From Myxococcus xanthus (lineage in GTDB: Bacteria; Myxococcota; Myxococcia; Myxococcales; Myxococcaceae): a stretch of 64,000 bases of DNA. Below, one piece after another: positions 32,621 through 41,628 of this stretch. The position numbers and the translations under genes are program-made. The stretch is taken from assembly GCF_006402735.1 (NCBI RefSeq), contig NZ_CP017174.1:995001-1059000 (forward strand). Reading direction: 5' to 3'. The notes under the pieces were generated by a model. It was not told the origin of the DNA. It did no database searches and saw only the letters and a program-made list of their open reading frames with translations. Positions within the stretch are counted from its first letter, which is position 1. Every line of letters begins with the position of its first letter.

Positions 32621-33477
32621 CCCTTGACTCCCGTGAGCTGCTCGCTCACCTGCCAGAGCCGCTCCGCGAGCGCGTCGTTCCGCGCGGCGGAGGACGGCTT
32701 CTTCGGACGGCATTTGTAGAAGTACTGCCCGGACACTGCTTCCACTTCGGGCGAGGACGCCAGATACACGGACGTCCGCGCTCCCTTCTCCGCCGAAATC
32801 ATGAACGCCGCGCCCAGCTTGACGATGTGGCGGAAGAATCCCTGGGTGTTGTGACCGAAGCCCGTGCGCACCACGCCCGGGTGCAGGGCGTTGGTCGTCA
32901 CCTGCGTGCCCTCCAGCCGCTTCGCCAGCGCGCGGGTGAACAGGATGTTGGCCAGCTTCGACGTGCCGTACACGCGGAAGCCGATGAAGCTCCGCTCGCT
33001 CTGCAGGTCATCGAAGTCGAGCTTGCCCGCGGCGTGGGCATCGGACGAGACGTTGATGATGCGGGCCGGGCCGGTGGCCTTCATCACGTCCAGCAGCAGG
33101 TTCGTCAGGAGGAAGGGCGCGAAGTGGTTGGTGGCCAGGGTGGCCTCCAGTCCGTCCTCCGTCACCTGCCGCCGGTCGATGATGAGCCCCGCGTTGTTGA
33201 GCAGCACGTCCAGGCGCGGGTAGCGGGAACGGAAGGTCTGCGCCAGCTCCCGCACGGACTTCAAGGAGGTGAGGTCGGCGCGGAGCCAGTCCACCTGGGC
33301 GCTGGGGGCGGCCTCCTTCACGGCGGCCACGGCCGCCTCGGTGCGTCCCGCGTCCCGGCCCACCAGCACCACCGTGGCGCCCATTCGCGCGAGCGCCTTG
33401 GCGGCCTCCAGGCCGATGCCGCCGGTGGCCCCGGTGATGAGGCACACCTTCCCATCCATGCGCGTCTGTGAAGTCAA
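32617..33477 (-). CDS. Short-chain dehydrogenase/reductase (retinol-dehydrogenase-like)
   Basis: The 286-residue Rossmann enzyme has TGATGGIGLEAAKALA for cofactor binding, LLNNAGL, the Ser in IINVSSDAHAAG and the catalytic YGTSKLANILF. This pattern matches the RDH/WW-oxidoreductase-like branch, which uses NADP(H). A TTG at 33477 has GGAGG seven bases ahead and is preferred over the ATG at 33459, which has no ribosome site. It is translationally coupled to the GST gene. The natural substrate is unknown. Confidence 0.9.
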   Translation of the reverse strand: MTSQTRMDGKVCLITGATGGIGLEAAKALARMGATVVLVGRDAGRTEAAVAAVKEAAPSAQVDWLRADLTSLKSVRELAQTFRSRYPRLDVLLNNAGLIIDRRQVTEDGLEATLATNHFAPFLLTNLLLDVMKATGPARIINVSSDAHAAGKLDFDDLQSERSFIGFRVYGTSKLANILFTRALAKRLEGTQVTTNALHPGVVRTGFGHNTQGFFRHIVKLGAAFMISAEKGARTSVYLASSPEVEAVSGQYFYKCRPKKPSSAARNDALAERLWQVSEQLTGVKG

Positions 33478-33581
33478 AAGGCGTCCTCCATCGCGAAAGG
33501 ACGCCTTCTATACGCTGGAGCCCGCCCGCGCGCTTGCTCTTGAGCAGGCGCGCGGGGGCCTTCCGGTGGTCAACGCTCCAT

Positions 33582-34133
33582 TCAGGCGTTGGACGGGGGG
33601 CTGGAGGCGTCCTGGGGCCGGACGTCCCCCCCGCGGCGCACCCCCGCGCGGGGCTCGCCGTGCAGGTGGCTCTCCAGGAACCACAGGTCCAGCTCGACCT
33701 CGCCCAGCGTCTGGGTGAGCAGGTCGGAGGTGACGGGGTCGTTCAGCTCGTCGGAGCGGTGGATGCCGGTGCGGATGCTGGCCCCGTAGCGGGCGAAGCG
33801 GTCCACCAGGGCCTTGAGGTGGTCGTCACCGTCCACGGCCTTCAGGTCGTATTCGGGCAGCTCGCTGTTCTTGGCCGCCAGCCGGATGGTTCCCTCGGCG
33901 TAGCCGCCCAGCGTGCCCGCGCGCTCGGCGAACTCGTCGGCCTGCTTGCGGACGTGCTTGGCCAGTTCGTCGAACAGCTCGTGGCGGCTGTAGAAGTGCC
34001 GGCCGCGGATGTTCCAGTGCGCTTGCTTGATTTGCCAATGCAGGTCGATTGAGTCGGCCAGCAGGGTGTTGAGCGAATCGATGAGCTCCTCACGTGCGTC
34101 GGTGGGGAGATTCACATGGCTTGGAAAGTTCAT
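33582..34133 (-). CDS. dps: Dps-family DNA-protecting ferritin
   Basis: The 183-residue protein assembles into a 12-mer that oxidises and stores iron and protects DNA. Ferroxidase ligands are visible in LHWQIKQAHWNIRGRHFYSR and HELFDELAKHVRKQADEFAE, with the inter-subunit His in QAHWN. The C-terminal tail (RAGVRRGGDVRPQDASSPPS) is basic and flexible and could contact DNA. GGAGG precedes the ATG. Its position beside SelO, SDR and GST fits a stress-response neighbourhood, although it is probably its own transcript. Confidence 0.94.
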   Translation of the reverse strand: MNFPSHVNLPTDAREELIDSLNTLLADSIDLHWQIKQAHWNIRGRHFYSRHELFDELAKHVRKQADEFAERAGTLGGYAEGTIRLAAKNSELPEYDLKAVDGDDHLKALVDRFARYGASIRTGIHRSDELNDPVTSDLLTQTLGEVELDLWFLESHLHGEPRAGVRRGGDVRPQDASSPPSNA

Positions 34134-34251
34134 GGTGCGCGGTTCCTCCAGAAGGTCATTCCAAGGTGGGGATTCCTGCCGGGAATGCCAGCCCGTGCGT
34201 GACGTCTGGGGGGCAGGCGGACGGGCTCACGGTCGGTATGATGGGCGGACC

Positions 34252-34743
34252 ATGCTTGCTCTCGACCTCGTGGAACGGCTGCGTCAGGTATCTCCCAGCG
34301 CGGCGAACGCGCTGCTGACGGTGGCGGTGAAGAACATCATCCCGCTGTCCTCGGTGATGGGCGTCCGGGTGGAGGACGCATCGGATGCGCGGGCACAGGT
34401 GTCCGTGCCGCTGAAGCGGCGCACGCGCAACCACGTGGGCAGCGTGTACCTGGGCGTGCAGGTGACGGTGATGGAGCTGACCATGGGCGTGTGGCTCTTT
34501 CGCCGCTTCCCACCGGGCCGTTACCTGGCGCTGGTGAACGAACTCCAGGTGTCCTTTCACGCGAAGGCGAAGGGCGGCGTGCGCGCCATCTGTGAGCCGT
34601 CCCCAGAGGTGTTCAACACCCTGGATGCCGCGCTCCAGCAGAAGGGGGACAAGGCCCGCGAGTGGATTCCCGTTCGCCTGGAGGACTTCGAGGGCACGCA
34701 CATCGCGGATGCCCGCTTCCTGGCGGTGATGAAGAAGGCCTGA
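34252..34743 (+). CDS. DUF4442 hotdog-fold protein (thioesterase-like)
   Basis: The 163-residue protein resembles DUF4442 members of the hotdog superfamily. The core reads VPLKRRTRNHVGSVYLGVQV, where NHVGSVYxG aligns with the active-site helix of YiiD-like thioesterases, followed by the strand ALVNELQVSFHAKAKGGVRA. A fatty-acyl thioester substrate is likely but unproven. The ATG lies at the end of a 118-bp gap from the divergent dps gene. The gene stands alone. Confidence 0.8.
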   Translation: MLALDLVERLRQVSPSAANALLTVAVKNIIPLSSVMGVRVEDASDARAQVSVPLKRRTRNHVGSVYLGVQVTVMELTMGVWLFRRFPPGRYLALVNELQVSFHAKAKGGVRAICEPSPEVFNTLDAALQQKGDKAREWIPVRLEDFEGTHIADARFLAVMKKA

Positions 34744-34806
34744 GGCGGCGTGGGGTTGCCCCCCTTGCGCCGGGCCAGGCGGTGCCGGCAGTAATCCCCC
34801 CGTGGC

Positions 34807-35736
34807 TCAGGTCGCGGCCGAGGTGCGCCGGGTCCTCGGTGCGGAACCGGCGCGCCGGATGAGGTCGCGAAAGAAGACCATCGCCGGGTCGGCATGGGTT
34901 CGTTCGTGCCAGCACAGGTTGATGGTGAGGGTGAGCGGGGGCACCGGGCTCTGCACGCTGCGAAGGCCGAGGCGAGGGCCGAGCCGGGAGACCAGTGAGA
35001 CAGGCAGCGTGGCGACCAGGTTGGTTCCTGCGACCACGGCGGCGGCGGCACTGAAGTTCGGGACCACCAGCGCGATGTCGCGAGCGATTCCAAGCCGGGC
35101 ATAGGCGCCGGGCAGCGCACGGTAGCCCTTGCCGGGGGCCACCTGCACCTCGACGTGGCGCAGGCTGGCCAGTGCGCTCTTGGAGACACGGTCTCCTGCC
35201 TGGGGATGATTGTGGCGCGCCACCAGCACGGTGCGCTCCCGGTACAGGGGCTCCAGATGCAGGCCGGGGGCCTTCTCGCCAACCGCGATGGCGACGTCGA
35301 CCTCGGTGCTGGCCAGGCCGCCTCCCGTGAGGAAGGTGTCGATGCCAATCACCCGCAGTCTGGCGCGCGGCATCTCGGCGGCCAGCAGGGTGGCGATGCG
35401 AGGCAGTCGCACCATTTGTCCGGCATCGGCGATGGCGAGAGAGAACTCCCGTGTGGTCGTGGCGGGGTCGAAGGCCGCGCCGTGAACGGCGTGCTCAAGG
35501 TCGCGGAGGGCGCGGGTCAGCACGGGTGCCAGCGCCACCGCGCGGGGCGTGGGGACGATGCCGCGGCCGCTGCGGGTGAACAGCGGGTCGCCGAGCGCGA
35601 TGCGCAGCCTGGCCAGTGCGTTGCTGATGGCCGACGGCGTGACATGGAGGCGGCGAGCGGCACGCGCAACACTGCGCTCGGTGAGGACAGCGTCGAGCAC
35701 CACCAGCAGGTTGAGGTCGAGGGCGGAAATGCTCAT
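34807..35736 (-). CDS. LysR-family transcriptional regulator
   Basis: The 309-residue regulator has an N-terminal winged helix: LDLNLLVVLDAVLTERSVAR, then AARRLHVTPSAISNALARLR, which closely fits the LysR helix-turn-helix, and DPLFTRSGRG. The remainder is a periplasmic-binding-protein-like effector domain. It resembles the NodD/LinR/SyrM branch. It is divergent from the haloalkane dehalogenase gene, the usual layout for LysR proteins that control their neighbour, with 67 bp between the two starts that include a GTGA/TCAC dyad. Confidence 0.93.
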   Translation of the reverse strand: MSISALDLNLLVVLDAVLTERSVARAARRLHVTPSAISNALARLRIALGDPLFTRSGRGIVPTPRAVALAPVLTRALRDLEHAVHGAAFDPATTTREFSLAIADAGQMVRLPRIATLLAAEMPRARLRVIGIDTFLTGGGLASTEVDVAIAVGEKAPGLHLEPLYRERTVLVARHNHPQAGDRVSKSALASLRHVEVQVAPGKGYRALPGAYARLGIARDIALVVPNFSAAAAVVAGTNLVATLPVSLVSRLGPRLGLRSVQSPVPPLTLTINLCWHERTHADPAMVFFRDLIRRAGSAPRTRRTSAAT

Positions 35737-35741
35737 GAATG

Positions 35742-35758
35742 GTGAGCATACCCGTCAC
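35742..35758. promoter_or_regulatory. Candidate LysR binding dyad
   Basis: GTGA and TCAC are separated by nine bases within the short divergent region between the regulator and the dehalogenase genes. The position is right for a LysR autoregulatory site; the match to T-N11-A is imperfect, so confidence is low. Confidence 0.3.
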
Positions 35759-35803
35759 GAACAATCACTATCCGAAAACGATGGGGCGACACATGAAGAG
35801 GCC

Positions 35804-36787
35804 ATGCGAAAGATGAATCCGCTGTTGCCGCTCCTCGCGGTCGCGCTCACCGCGTGCTTGCGTGTAGCGACCTCCCCCTTGCCTCTGGAGACAACCATGC
35901 GTGACGTCAACGTTCTCGATTCCCACATGGCCTATCGGGAAGCGGGGCGCGGCCCTCCAGTGGTCTTGCTCCATGGAAACCCGACCTCGTCCTATGTCTG
36001 GCGTGACGTCATCCCTCATCTCTCAGACCGCTACCATGTGCTGGCGCCCGACCTGATTGGCATGGGCGACTCGGGCAAGCCTGACATCGCCTACCGCTTC
36101 GCCGACCACTCCCGGTATCTCGACGCATGGTTCGATGCACTCGACCTGCAAGATGTCGTGCTCGTGGGCTACGACTGGGGCGGCTCGATGGCCATGGACT
36201 GGGCCGCTCGCCACCCCGAAAGGGTACGCGGCCTCGTCGTGTACGAAACCTTCCTCCGCTCACTCAAGTGGAGCGACTACCCGCCACAAGGCGCCGAGCT
36301 GTTCAAGAACCTGCGTACGCCTGGTGTGGGGGAGACCCTGGTGCTGGAGCAGAACCAGTTCCTGGCCCGTTCGCTGGGGGTCGGTGTCAAACGGGGCCTG
36401 ACCGCGGCTGAAGCCGCGGTGTACGCGGCTCCCTATCCAGACGCGTCTTCACGGCGCCCGTTGTTGGCGTGGCCGCGAGAGATTCCCATCGAGAATCAGC
36501 CGGCTGACATGACGGCGGTGCTGGAGCGCTACGTCGCTTGGATGGGGGCGTCGCCGGAGGTACCCAAGCTGCTGCTCACCTTCAATAGTCCGACGCCGCT
36601 CGGCGCTCCGTCCGTCGTCGAGTGGGCTCAAGGCCGGTTCGCCAACCTCGAGGTCGTGGCGCTCGGCGAAGCCGGCCACCACGCGAGTGAGGACCTCCCC
36701 GATGACATCGGACGGGCGATCGCCCATTGGCTTCACCGCCTGGCGCATTCGCAGGAGGCGGGGCGGAATACGGCCAGCAGACGGTAG
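35804..36787 (+). CDS. Haloalkane dehalogenase-like alpha/beta hydrolase with lipoprotein-type signal
   Basis: The 327-residue protein matches subfamily II haloalkane dehalogenases. The halide-binding Asn59 is in LLHGNPTSSYVWR, the nucleophile Asp124 and halide-binding Trp125 in VGYDWGGSM, and the base His in GEAGHHASEDLPDDIG. It should cleave carbon-halogen bonds hydrolytically. Unlike typical members, which are cytoplasmic, it has a 30-residue N-terminal extension whose sequence MRKMNPLLPLLAVALTAC is a good lipoprotein signal. The family-type start lies near MRDVNVLDSHMAYREAG. Probably controlled by the divergent LysR regulator. Confidence 0.88.
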   Translation: MRKMNPLLPLLAVALTACLRVATSPLPLETTMRDVNVLDSHMAYREAGRGPPVVLLHGNPTSSYVWRDVIPHLSDRYHVLAPDLIGMGDSGKPDIAYRFADHSRYLDAWFDALDLQDVVLVGYDWGGSMAMDWAARHPERVRGLVVYETFLRSLKWSDYPPQGAELFKNLRTPGVGETLVLEQNQFLARSLGVGVKRGLTAAEAAVYAAPYPDASSRRPLLAWPREIPIENQPADMTAVLERYVAWMGASPEVPKLLLTFNSPTPLGAPSVVEWAQGRFANLEVVALGEAGHHASEDLPDDIGRAIAHWLHRLAHSQEAGRNTASRR

Positions 36788-36970
36788 CGTCCAGGGCCGC
36801 GAGGCCGGCGGAGGGGCGTTCCAGCCGAACCTGCCTGTTGAGCCACCCCAGGCTTGCTTGCCATCCAGCGAAGCCGGGTTGTCAGTCGTGCCTTGAGGGG
36901 ACGTGATGGCGGGTCGCTGGCAGGCAGGAGTCAGCTCCGGGCACCTGTCCAAAGGGGCTGCTTCACTGTG

Positions 36971-38101
36971 GTGACGCGTCGAGGCAAGCTGTCCGCCGTG
37001 TCGCGGCGCGCTCAACTGATTCTCATGCTCCTGGTGTCGGGGCTCCTGCACGTCGCGCTCTTCGTGGCGCTGTCGAGCAGCGAGTCCAACGACCGCCAGC
37101 GCCGCGTGGCACCGCGTGCCGTCGAGATGGAGGTCGTCTACCAGGACGTGACGCCTCCCCCCGAGCCGCCGGCGCCGGAGCCCCGCCAGCCGCCTCCTGA
37201 CGAAGAGCCCCCGCGCCCGCCTTCGAAGAAGGAGGATCCGCCTCGCCACGCGGAGCGTCCGCGCCCCACCACGACGGAGGCCCCCGACACGTCCGAGGCA
37301 CCTCTGCCCGAGGTCGCCCCAGCGGGCTCCGGCGAGCCGCCACCGGCCCTGGCGCTAGACGTCCCGCGCGACGTCCCTCAGCCACAGCAGCGTCCCAATC
37401 TGGAGCCACAGGGCCTGCTGGGAGGCGGCATGCTGCGCGGCAGCCCCCCTTCGACGGGACGGACGCTCCGCTCTGGTGAAGGCCCCGACCCGAAGGCCCT
37501 GGCGGCCCGGCAGGCCGAGGAGGCCCGGGTGCGTATGGACGGCTGGGCCCAGGACGCCGCCGCCACGGCACGCGCGTCGAGCGGCGCCACGCATCCCTAC
37601 TTCGCGAAGTTGCGGGAAGGCTTCGCGAAGCAGTTGGTGAACCCGCCACCCCCGGACCTGAAGGTGTTGGGCTCACGGATGAAGCGCGAGCAGGTGGATG
37701 CCATTGCGCGCTTCGGAAAGACAGGCAGCCCCATTGTCGCCGAGCCCCGAGACCGCCGGTTGGAGCAGCGCAATCGCATGCAAGCGGCTGTCGAAGCCGG
37801 ACGCGCGGCCAACATGTACATGGTGGACGTCACCACACCGGTGCTCGCGCTCGCGGCCATCGTCGAGGTCTGGCAGGCGCGCGACGGGAAGCTGCTCGAC
37901 CTCAAGGTGCTCGAAGGCTCCGGCGACCCGAACTTCGACACCTGGGCCGTGTCCCAGCTCCGGGATGCGCTCGCCAGCGCCGAGGCGCCGAAGGCTGGAG
38001 GCGGCCTGGGCATCCGCGAGGACGGCATGCGCAGTCGATGGCGGCTGGAGGAATACCTTGGGAATCCGCGCGTGCAGATTCACCTGATTGGCGTCTATTG
38101 A
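36971..38101 (+). CDS. TonB-like energy-transducer protein
   Basis: The 376-residue product has a single N-terminal membrane helix (LILMLLVSGLLHVALFVALS), a long Pro/Glu-rich periplasmic spacer at about residues 50-170, and a C-terminal TonB-like domain ending near residue 375 (VEVWQARDGKLLDLKVLEGS, then DPNFDTWAVSQLRDAL). It should connect inner-membrane ExbB/ExbD energy to outer-membrane receptors. No exbBD genes are adjacent. Several GTG codons (36968, 36971, 36998) could start it; AAGGGG upstream mildly favours 36971. The C-domain is longer than in E. coli TonB. Confidence 0.78.
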   Translation: MTRRGKLSAVSRRAQLILMLLVSGLLHVALFVALSSSESNDRQRRVAPRAVEMEVVYQDVTPPPEPPAPEPRQPPPDEEPPRPPSKKEDPPRHAERPRPTTTEAPDTSEAPLPEVAPAGSGEPPPALALDVPRDVPQPQQRPNLEPQGLLGGGMLRGSPPSTGRTLRSGEGPDPKALAARQAEEARVRMDGWAQDAAATARASSGATHPYFAKLREGFAKQLVNPPPPDLKVLGSRMKREQVDAIARFGKTGSPIVAEPRDRRLEQRNRMQAAVEAGRAANMYMVDVTTPVLALAAIVEVWQARDGKLLDLKVLEGSGDPNFDTWAVSQLRDALASAEAPKAGGGLGIREDGMRSRWRLEEYLGNPRVQIHLIGVY

Positions 38102-38131
38102 CCCTGCCGGACGCGGAGGTCTTCGAGGTCG

Positions 38132-39286
38132 TCACGACCCCGTGATGCCGGGGCGCTCGTCCTCCAGCATGAAGTCGACAATGTTCTTCCACGTCGACTC
38201 GAACTGGGGCCTGCGGAAGCCGGAGCCGGAGATGAGCCAGTCCACGTGCGGGGGCTGGTGCGCGGGCTGGTCGAAGTGGCCAATCGCATCCAGGTGGTCC
38301 GCGCGCACCGCGGCGAGCACCCGGCCATGCACCTGGGAGCGCGTGGGGACGATGCCGTCACACGCCGTGGGCCCCGGCATCGCGCCATACGCCTGCACCA
38401 GCGCCGCCGTCTGCGCGGGCGTGTGCAGCGGCAGCGCGGTGAGCGGCATCCGCTGCGTCTGCCCGTACGTCAGCGCGTAGATGGTGTGCGTGAGCTGCGC
38501 GTAGGGGTCCAATCCCGCGGCCATGCGCGTGCGCAGCGACGGTGGACGCGCCTGCGTCACCACCGAGCCATACCGCACGCCGGGCCGGTCCAACGTGCTG
38601 GCGTTGAACAGGTCGATGCCTTCCGGCGTGAGCTGCGGAATCAGCGAGGTGTCGTTGCCCACGTCGCTGAGGAACTTCGACACCGCGTCACGGCGCTCCG
38701 AGGAGAAGTCCCCCAGGAGCTGGTCATAGAGCTGGTCCAGCAGCGTGGGCTTCCACCCGAGCTGGTCATCCGCCCGCGCCAGCAGGTGTCCGAAGCGGAA
38801 CACCACGCGCAGCGGCAGCCTGCCGAAGCGCAGCACGTAGACGGTGAAGAGCGACAGCAGCTTGAGGATGCGCTGTCCGAACAGGCCCATGAAGAACGTG
38901 GCCAGCGGCGTGCCCGCGTGCGGCGTGGACACGGACGTCACGGTGCGCACGCGCCTGGCGAAGGACTCCAGGTCCACGCCCTCCGCCACCTGCGCGCCGG
39001 GGCTGACGAACAGCCGCGCGTCCAGCCCGCCCGTCGAGTGGCCGATGAGGTGGATGGGCCCGTCGTCTCCAGAGGCCGTCTCCTGTACGGCCTTCAGCAG
39101 GTCCGCGGTGCGCGTGCGGATGGAGGCCGTGGGGTGGGACAGGACGATGATGACCTCCGACTCCACCTCCCTGCGGGCCAGCTCCGCCTTCAAGTAATCC
39201 AGGGCGTGGCCGAAGTAGATGAGCTCGCCCAGGTTGATGAAGCCGAAGAAACCGGGGACGAGGTAGACGCGATGCTTGCCTGGCAT
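38132..39286 (-). CDS. Lipase-like alpha/beta hydrolase
   Basis: The 384-residue protein starts VYLVPGFFGFINLGELIYFG, typical of triacylglycerol-lipase-like proteins. The nucleophile elbow is LIGHSTGGLDARL (GxSxG). The acid is probably in ACDGIVPTRSQ and the base in RADHLDAIGHFDQ. There is no signal peptide, so it is cytoplasmic or exported another way. The ATG at 39286 has GGTGGAGG immediately before it; an in-frame ATG at 39298 has no ribosome site. Convergent with the TonB-like gene. Substrate is unknown. Confidence 0.82.
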   Translation of the reverse strand: MPGKHRVYLVPGFFGFINLGELIYFGHALDYLKAELARREVESEVIIVLSHPTASIRTRTADLLKAVQETASGDDGPIHLIGHSTGGLDARLFVSPGAQVAEGVDLESFARRVRTVTSVSTPHAGTPLATFFMGLFGQRILKLLSLFTVYVLRFGRLPLRVVFRFGHLLARADDQLGWKPTLLDQLYDQLLGDFSSERRDAVSKFLSDVGNDTSLIPQLTPEGIDLFNASTLDRPGVRYGSVVTQARPPSLRTRMAAGLDPYAQLTHTIYALTYGQTQRMPLTALPLHTPAQTAALVQAYGAMPGPTACDGIVPTRSQVHGRVLAAVRADHLDAIGHFDQPAHQPPHVDWLISGSGFRRPQFESTWKNIVDFMLEDERPGITGS

Positions 39287-39420
39287 TGCCTCCACCATAT
39301 CTGACGCGGCGCATGATACCTGTGGGGAATGCATCCTCCGCTCGGGGGTTGACGCGCGCCGGCCGTCAAGTTCAGAACCGGCAACCCCCACTCACAGTCA
39401 CGACAGAAGGACGCCCGCAC

Positions 39421-41499
39421 GTGGATCGCAGACTGCTCGCACTCGGCCTGCTCCTGTCCCTCCCCGCCTCCGCGGACGAGGGAATGTGGACCTACGACGC
39501 CTTTCCCTCCGACACGGTGAACAAGGCCTACGGCTTCACGCCCACGCAGGCGTGGTTGGACCACGTCCGCCTCGGCTCGGTGCGACTGGCCGGCGGCTGC
39601 TCCGCCAGCTTCGTGTCGCCAGAAGGCCTGGTGATGACCAATCACCACTGCATCCGCGGCTGCATCGAGGACCTGTCCTCGCCGAAGAAGGACCTGCTGG
39701 CCAAGGGCTTCTACGCGTCGAGCGCCGCGCAGGAGCTGCGCTGCCCCAAGGTGGAGGCCAACCAGTTGGTGGAGATGACGGACGTCACCGAGCGGATGAA
39801 CGCGGCGACGAAGGGCCTCACCGGCGCGGCCTTCAACACCGCGCTGAAGAAGGAGACGGCCGCGGTGGAGGCCGCCTGCGCCACGTCCGGAGACGTGCGC
39901 TGTGACGTGGTGACGCTCTTCAACGGCGGCAAGTATCACCTGTACAAGTACCGCCGCTTCCAGGACGTGCGGCTCGTCTTCGCGCCCGAGTTCTCCATGG
40001 CCGCCTTCGGCGGTGACCCGGACAACTTCAACTTCCCGCGCTTCGGCTTCGACGCGGCCTTCCTGCGCGTGTGGCAGGACAACGCGCCCGCGAAGAGCCC
40101 GCACTTCCTGCCGTGGGCGAAGCAGGGCGCGAAGGAGGGTGACCTCGTCTTCGTCTCCGGCCACCCCGGTGGCACCGAGCGCAAGGCGACCATCGCCGAG
40201 CTGGAGTTCCAGCGCGACGTCAACCTGCCGTACACGCTGCTCCAGCTCGCCGAGCTGCGCGGCATGTTGCGCGAGTACGCCGGCGGTTCGGCGGAGCGCT
40301 ACCGCACCACGCGCTCCATGCTGCGCGGCGTGGAGAACGGGCTGAAGGCGCTGCGCGGGCGGCACCAGTCGCTGGCGGACCCGGCGCTGCTGGCCGGCAA
40401 GCGTCAGGACGAGGCGGCGCTGCGCCAGAAGGTGGATGCCAACGCGCAGGTGAAGGCCGCCACCGACGGCGCGTGGGATGAAATCACCCAGGCGCTGGAT
40501 GCGTACCGCCGCATGCTGCCCGACTACCGCATGAAGGAAGCCGGAGACGCCTATCCCTCCGAGCTCTTCCGCATGGCCCGGCACCTGGTGCGCGTGGCGG
40601 AAGAGAAGGACCGGCCCAACGCGGAGCGGCTGCGCGAGTACACCCAGTCCCAGCTCCCCACGCTGGAGCAGCAGCTGCTGCGCGACGCGCCGATTACGCC
40701 CGAGCTGGACCAGGCGCTGCTGACGTTCGGCCTCACCCGCGTGCGCGAGACGCTGGGCGCGGATGATTCCTTCGTCCAGTTGGTGCTCGGACGCGAGGCG
40801 CCCGCGGACCTGGCGCGCAGCCTGGTGCGTGGCACGAAGCTGCGGGACGTGAAGGTGCGCGCCGCGCTGCTCAAGGGCGGCAAGGCCGCGGTGGAGGCCT
40901 CCAAGGACCCGATGATTCTCTTCGCGCGCAAGGTGGACGCGGAGTCCCGCGCGGCGCGCAAGCGCTACGAGGACACCGTGGAGGCGGTGCTCAAGCGCAA
41001 CGGCGAGCGCATCGCCAAGGCGCACCTCGCGGTGTACGGCACCTCCGGCTATCCGGACGCCACCTTCACCCTCCGCCTCAACCCGGGGCAGGTGAAGGGC
41101 TGGGACGAGAATGGCCGCCCCGTGGCGGCGCTCACCACCTTTGGCGGCGCGTATGAGCGGCACACCGGCAAGGAGCCGTACAAGCTCCCGGACACCTGGC
41201 TGAAGGCGCGTGGCAAGGTGCCACCCCAGACGCCGTTCGACGTGGCCACCACCAACGACATCATCGGCGGCAACTCCGGCTCGCCCCTGGTGGACCGTGA
41301 CGGGCGCGTGGTGGGGCTCATCTTCGACGGAAACCTGCACTCGCTGGGGGGCCGCTATGCCTACGTCCCTGAGACGAACCGCGCGGTCGCCGTGCACGGA
41401 GAGGGCATCCTGGCGGGCCTGGAGCACGTCTACGGGGCCAGGCGCGTGGTAGACGAGCTGCGCACAGCCAGCGACGCCGCAGTCGTTCCCGCGAAGTAG
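39421..41499 (+). CDS. S46-family serine dipeptidyl-peptidase
   Basis: The 692-residue protein is a secreted S46 peptidase of the DPP7/DPP11 type, which removes dipeptides from N-termini. It begins at a GTG with a signal ending near ASA and continues GMWTYDAFPSDTVNKAYGF, the family start. The triad is His in VMTNHHCIRGC, Asp in GGDPDNFNFPRFGFD and Ser in IGGNSGSPLVDRDG. Length is normal. It probably serves periplasmic or extracellular peptide use in a predatory, proteolytic lifestyle. Two or three hairpins follow the stop. Confidence 0.93.
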   Translation: MDRRLLALGLLLSLPASADEGMWTYDAFPSDTVNKAYGFTPTQAWLDHVRLGSVRLAGGCSASFVSPEGLVMTNHHCIRGCIEDLSSPKKDLLAKGFYASSAAQELRCPKVEANQLVEMTDVTERMNAATKGLTGAAFNTALKKETAAVEAACATSGDVRCDVVTLFNGGKYHLYKYRRFQDVRLVFAPEFSMAAFGGDPDNFNFPRFGFDAAFLRVWQDNAPAKSPHFLPWAKQGAKEGDLVFVSGHPGGTERKATIAELEFQRDVNLPYTLLQLAELRGMLREYAGGSAERYRTTRSMLRGVENGLKALRGRHQSLADPALLAGKRQDEAALRQKVDANAQVKAATDGAWDEITQALDAYRRMLPDYRMKEAGDAYPSELFRMARHLVRVAEEKDRPNAERLREYTQSQLPTLEQQLLRDAPITPELDQALLTFGLTRVRETLGADDSFVQLVLGREAPADLARSLVRGTKLRDVKVRAALLKGGKAAVEASKDPMILFARKVDAESRAARKRYEDTVEAVLKRNGERIAKAHLAVYGTSGYPDATFTLRLNPGQVKGWDENGRPVAALTTFGGAYERHTGKEPYKLPDTWLKARGKVPPQTPFDVATTNDIIGGNSGSPLVDRDGRVVGLIFDGNLHSLGGRYAYVPETNRAVAVHGEGILAGLEHVYGARRVVDELRTASDAAVVPAK

Positions 41500-41509
41500 T
41501 CGCGGTTCT

Positions 41510-41528
41510 CAAGACCTGAGAGGTCTTG
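41510..41528 (+). terminator. Perfect hairpin after the S46 peptidase gene
   Basis: CAAGACCT-GAG-AGGTCTTG is an 8-bp stem with a three-base loop, 11 bp after the stop, followed by moderately T-rich sequence (GGATTTGGGCTTTCTG). A likely intrinsic terminator. Confidence 0.6.
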
Positions 41529-41553
41529 TGGATTGGATTTGGGCTTTCTGAAC

Positions 41554-41576
41554 GCCTTGGCCGCAGTGGCCAAGGC
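41554..41576. promoter_or_regulatory. Second perfect hairpin in the kinase leader
   Basis: GCCTTGGCC-GCAGT-GGCCAAGGC gives a 9-bp stem and five-base loop, 26 bp beyond the first hairpin and 53 bp before the kinase ATG. It could be a second terminator for the peptidase gene or a leader structure or operator for the kinase gene. Confidence 0.5.
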
Positions 41577-41600
41577 ATGTCAGAGGGAGCAGGATAGAAT

Positions 41601-41622
41601 CCGGTTCAAAGCTGAAAACCGG
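41601..41622. promoter_or_regulatory. Third dyad immediately upstream of the kinase start
   Basis: CCGGTT and AACCGG are separated by ten bases and end seven bases before the ATG at 41629, in the place where a ribosome site would be expected. No Shine-Dalgarno sequence is visible there, so the dyad could hide or replace the initiation region. Confidence 0.4.
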
Positions 41623-41628
41623 TTACTC

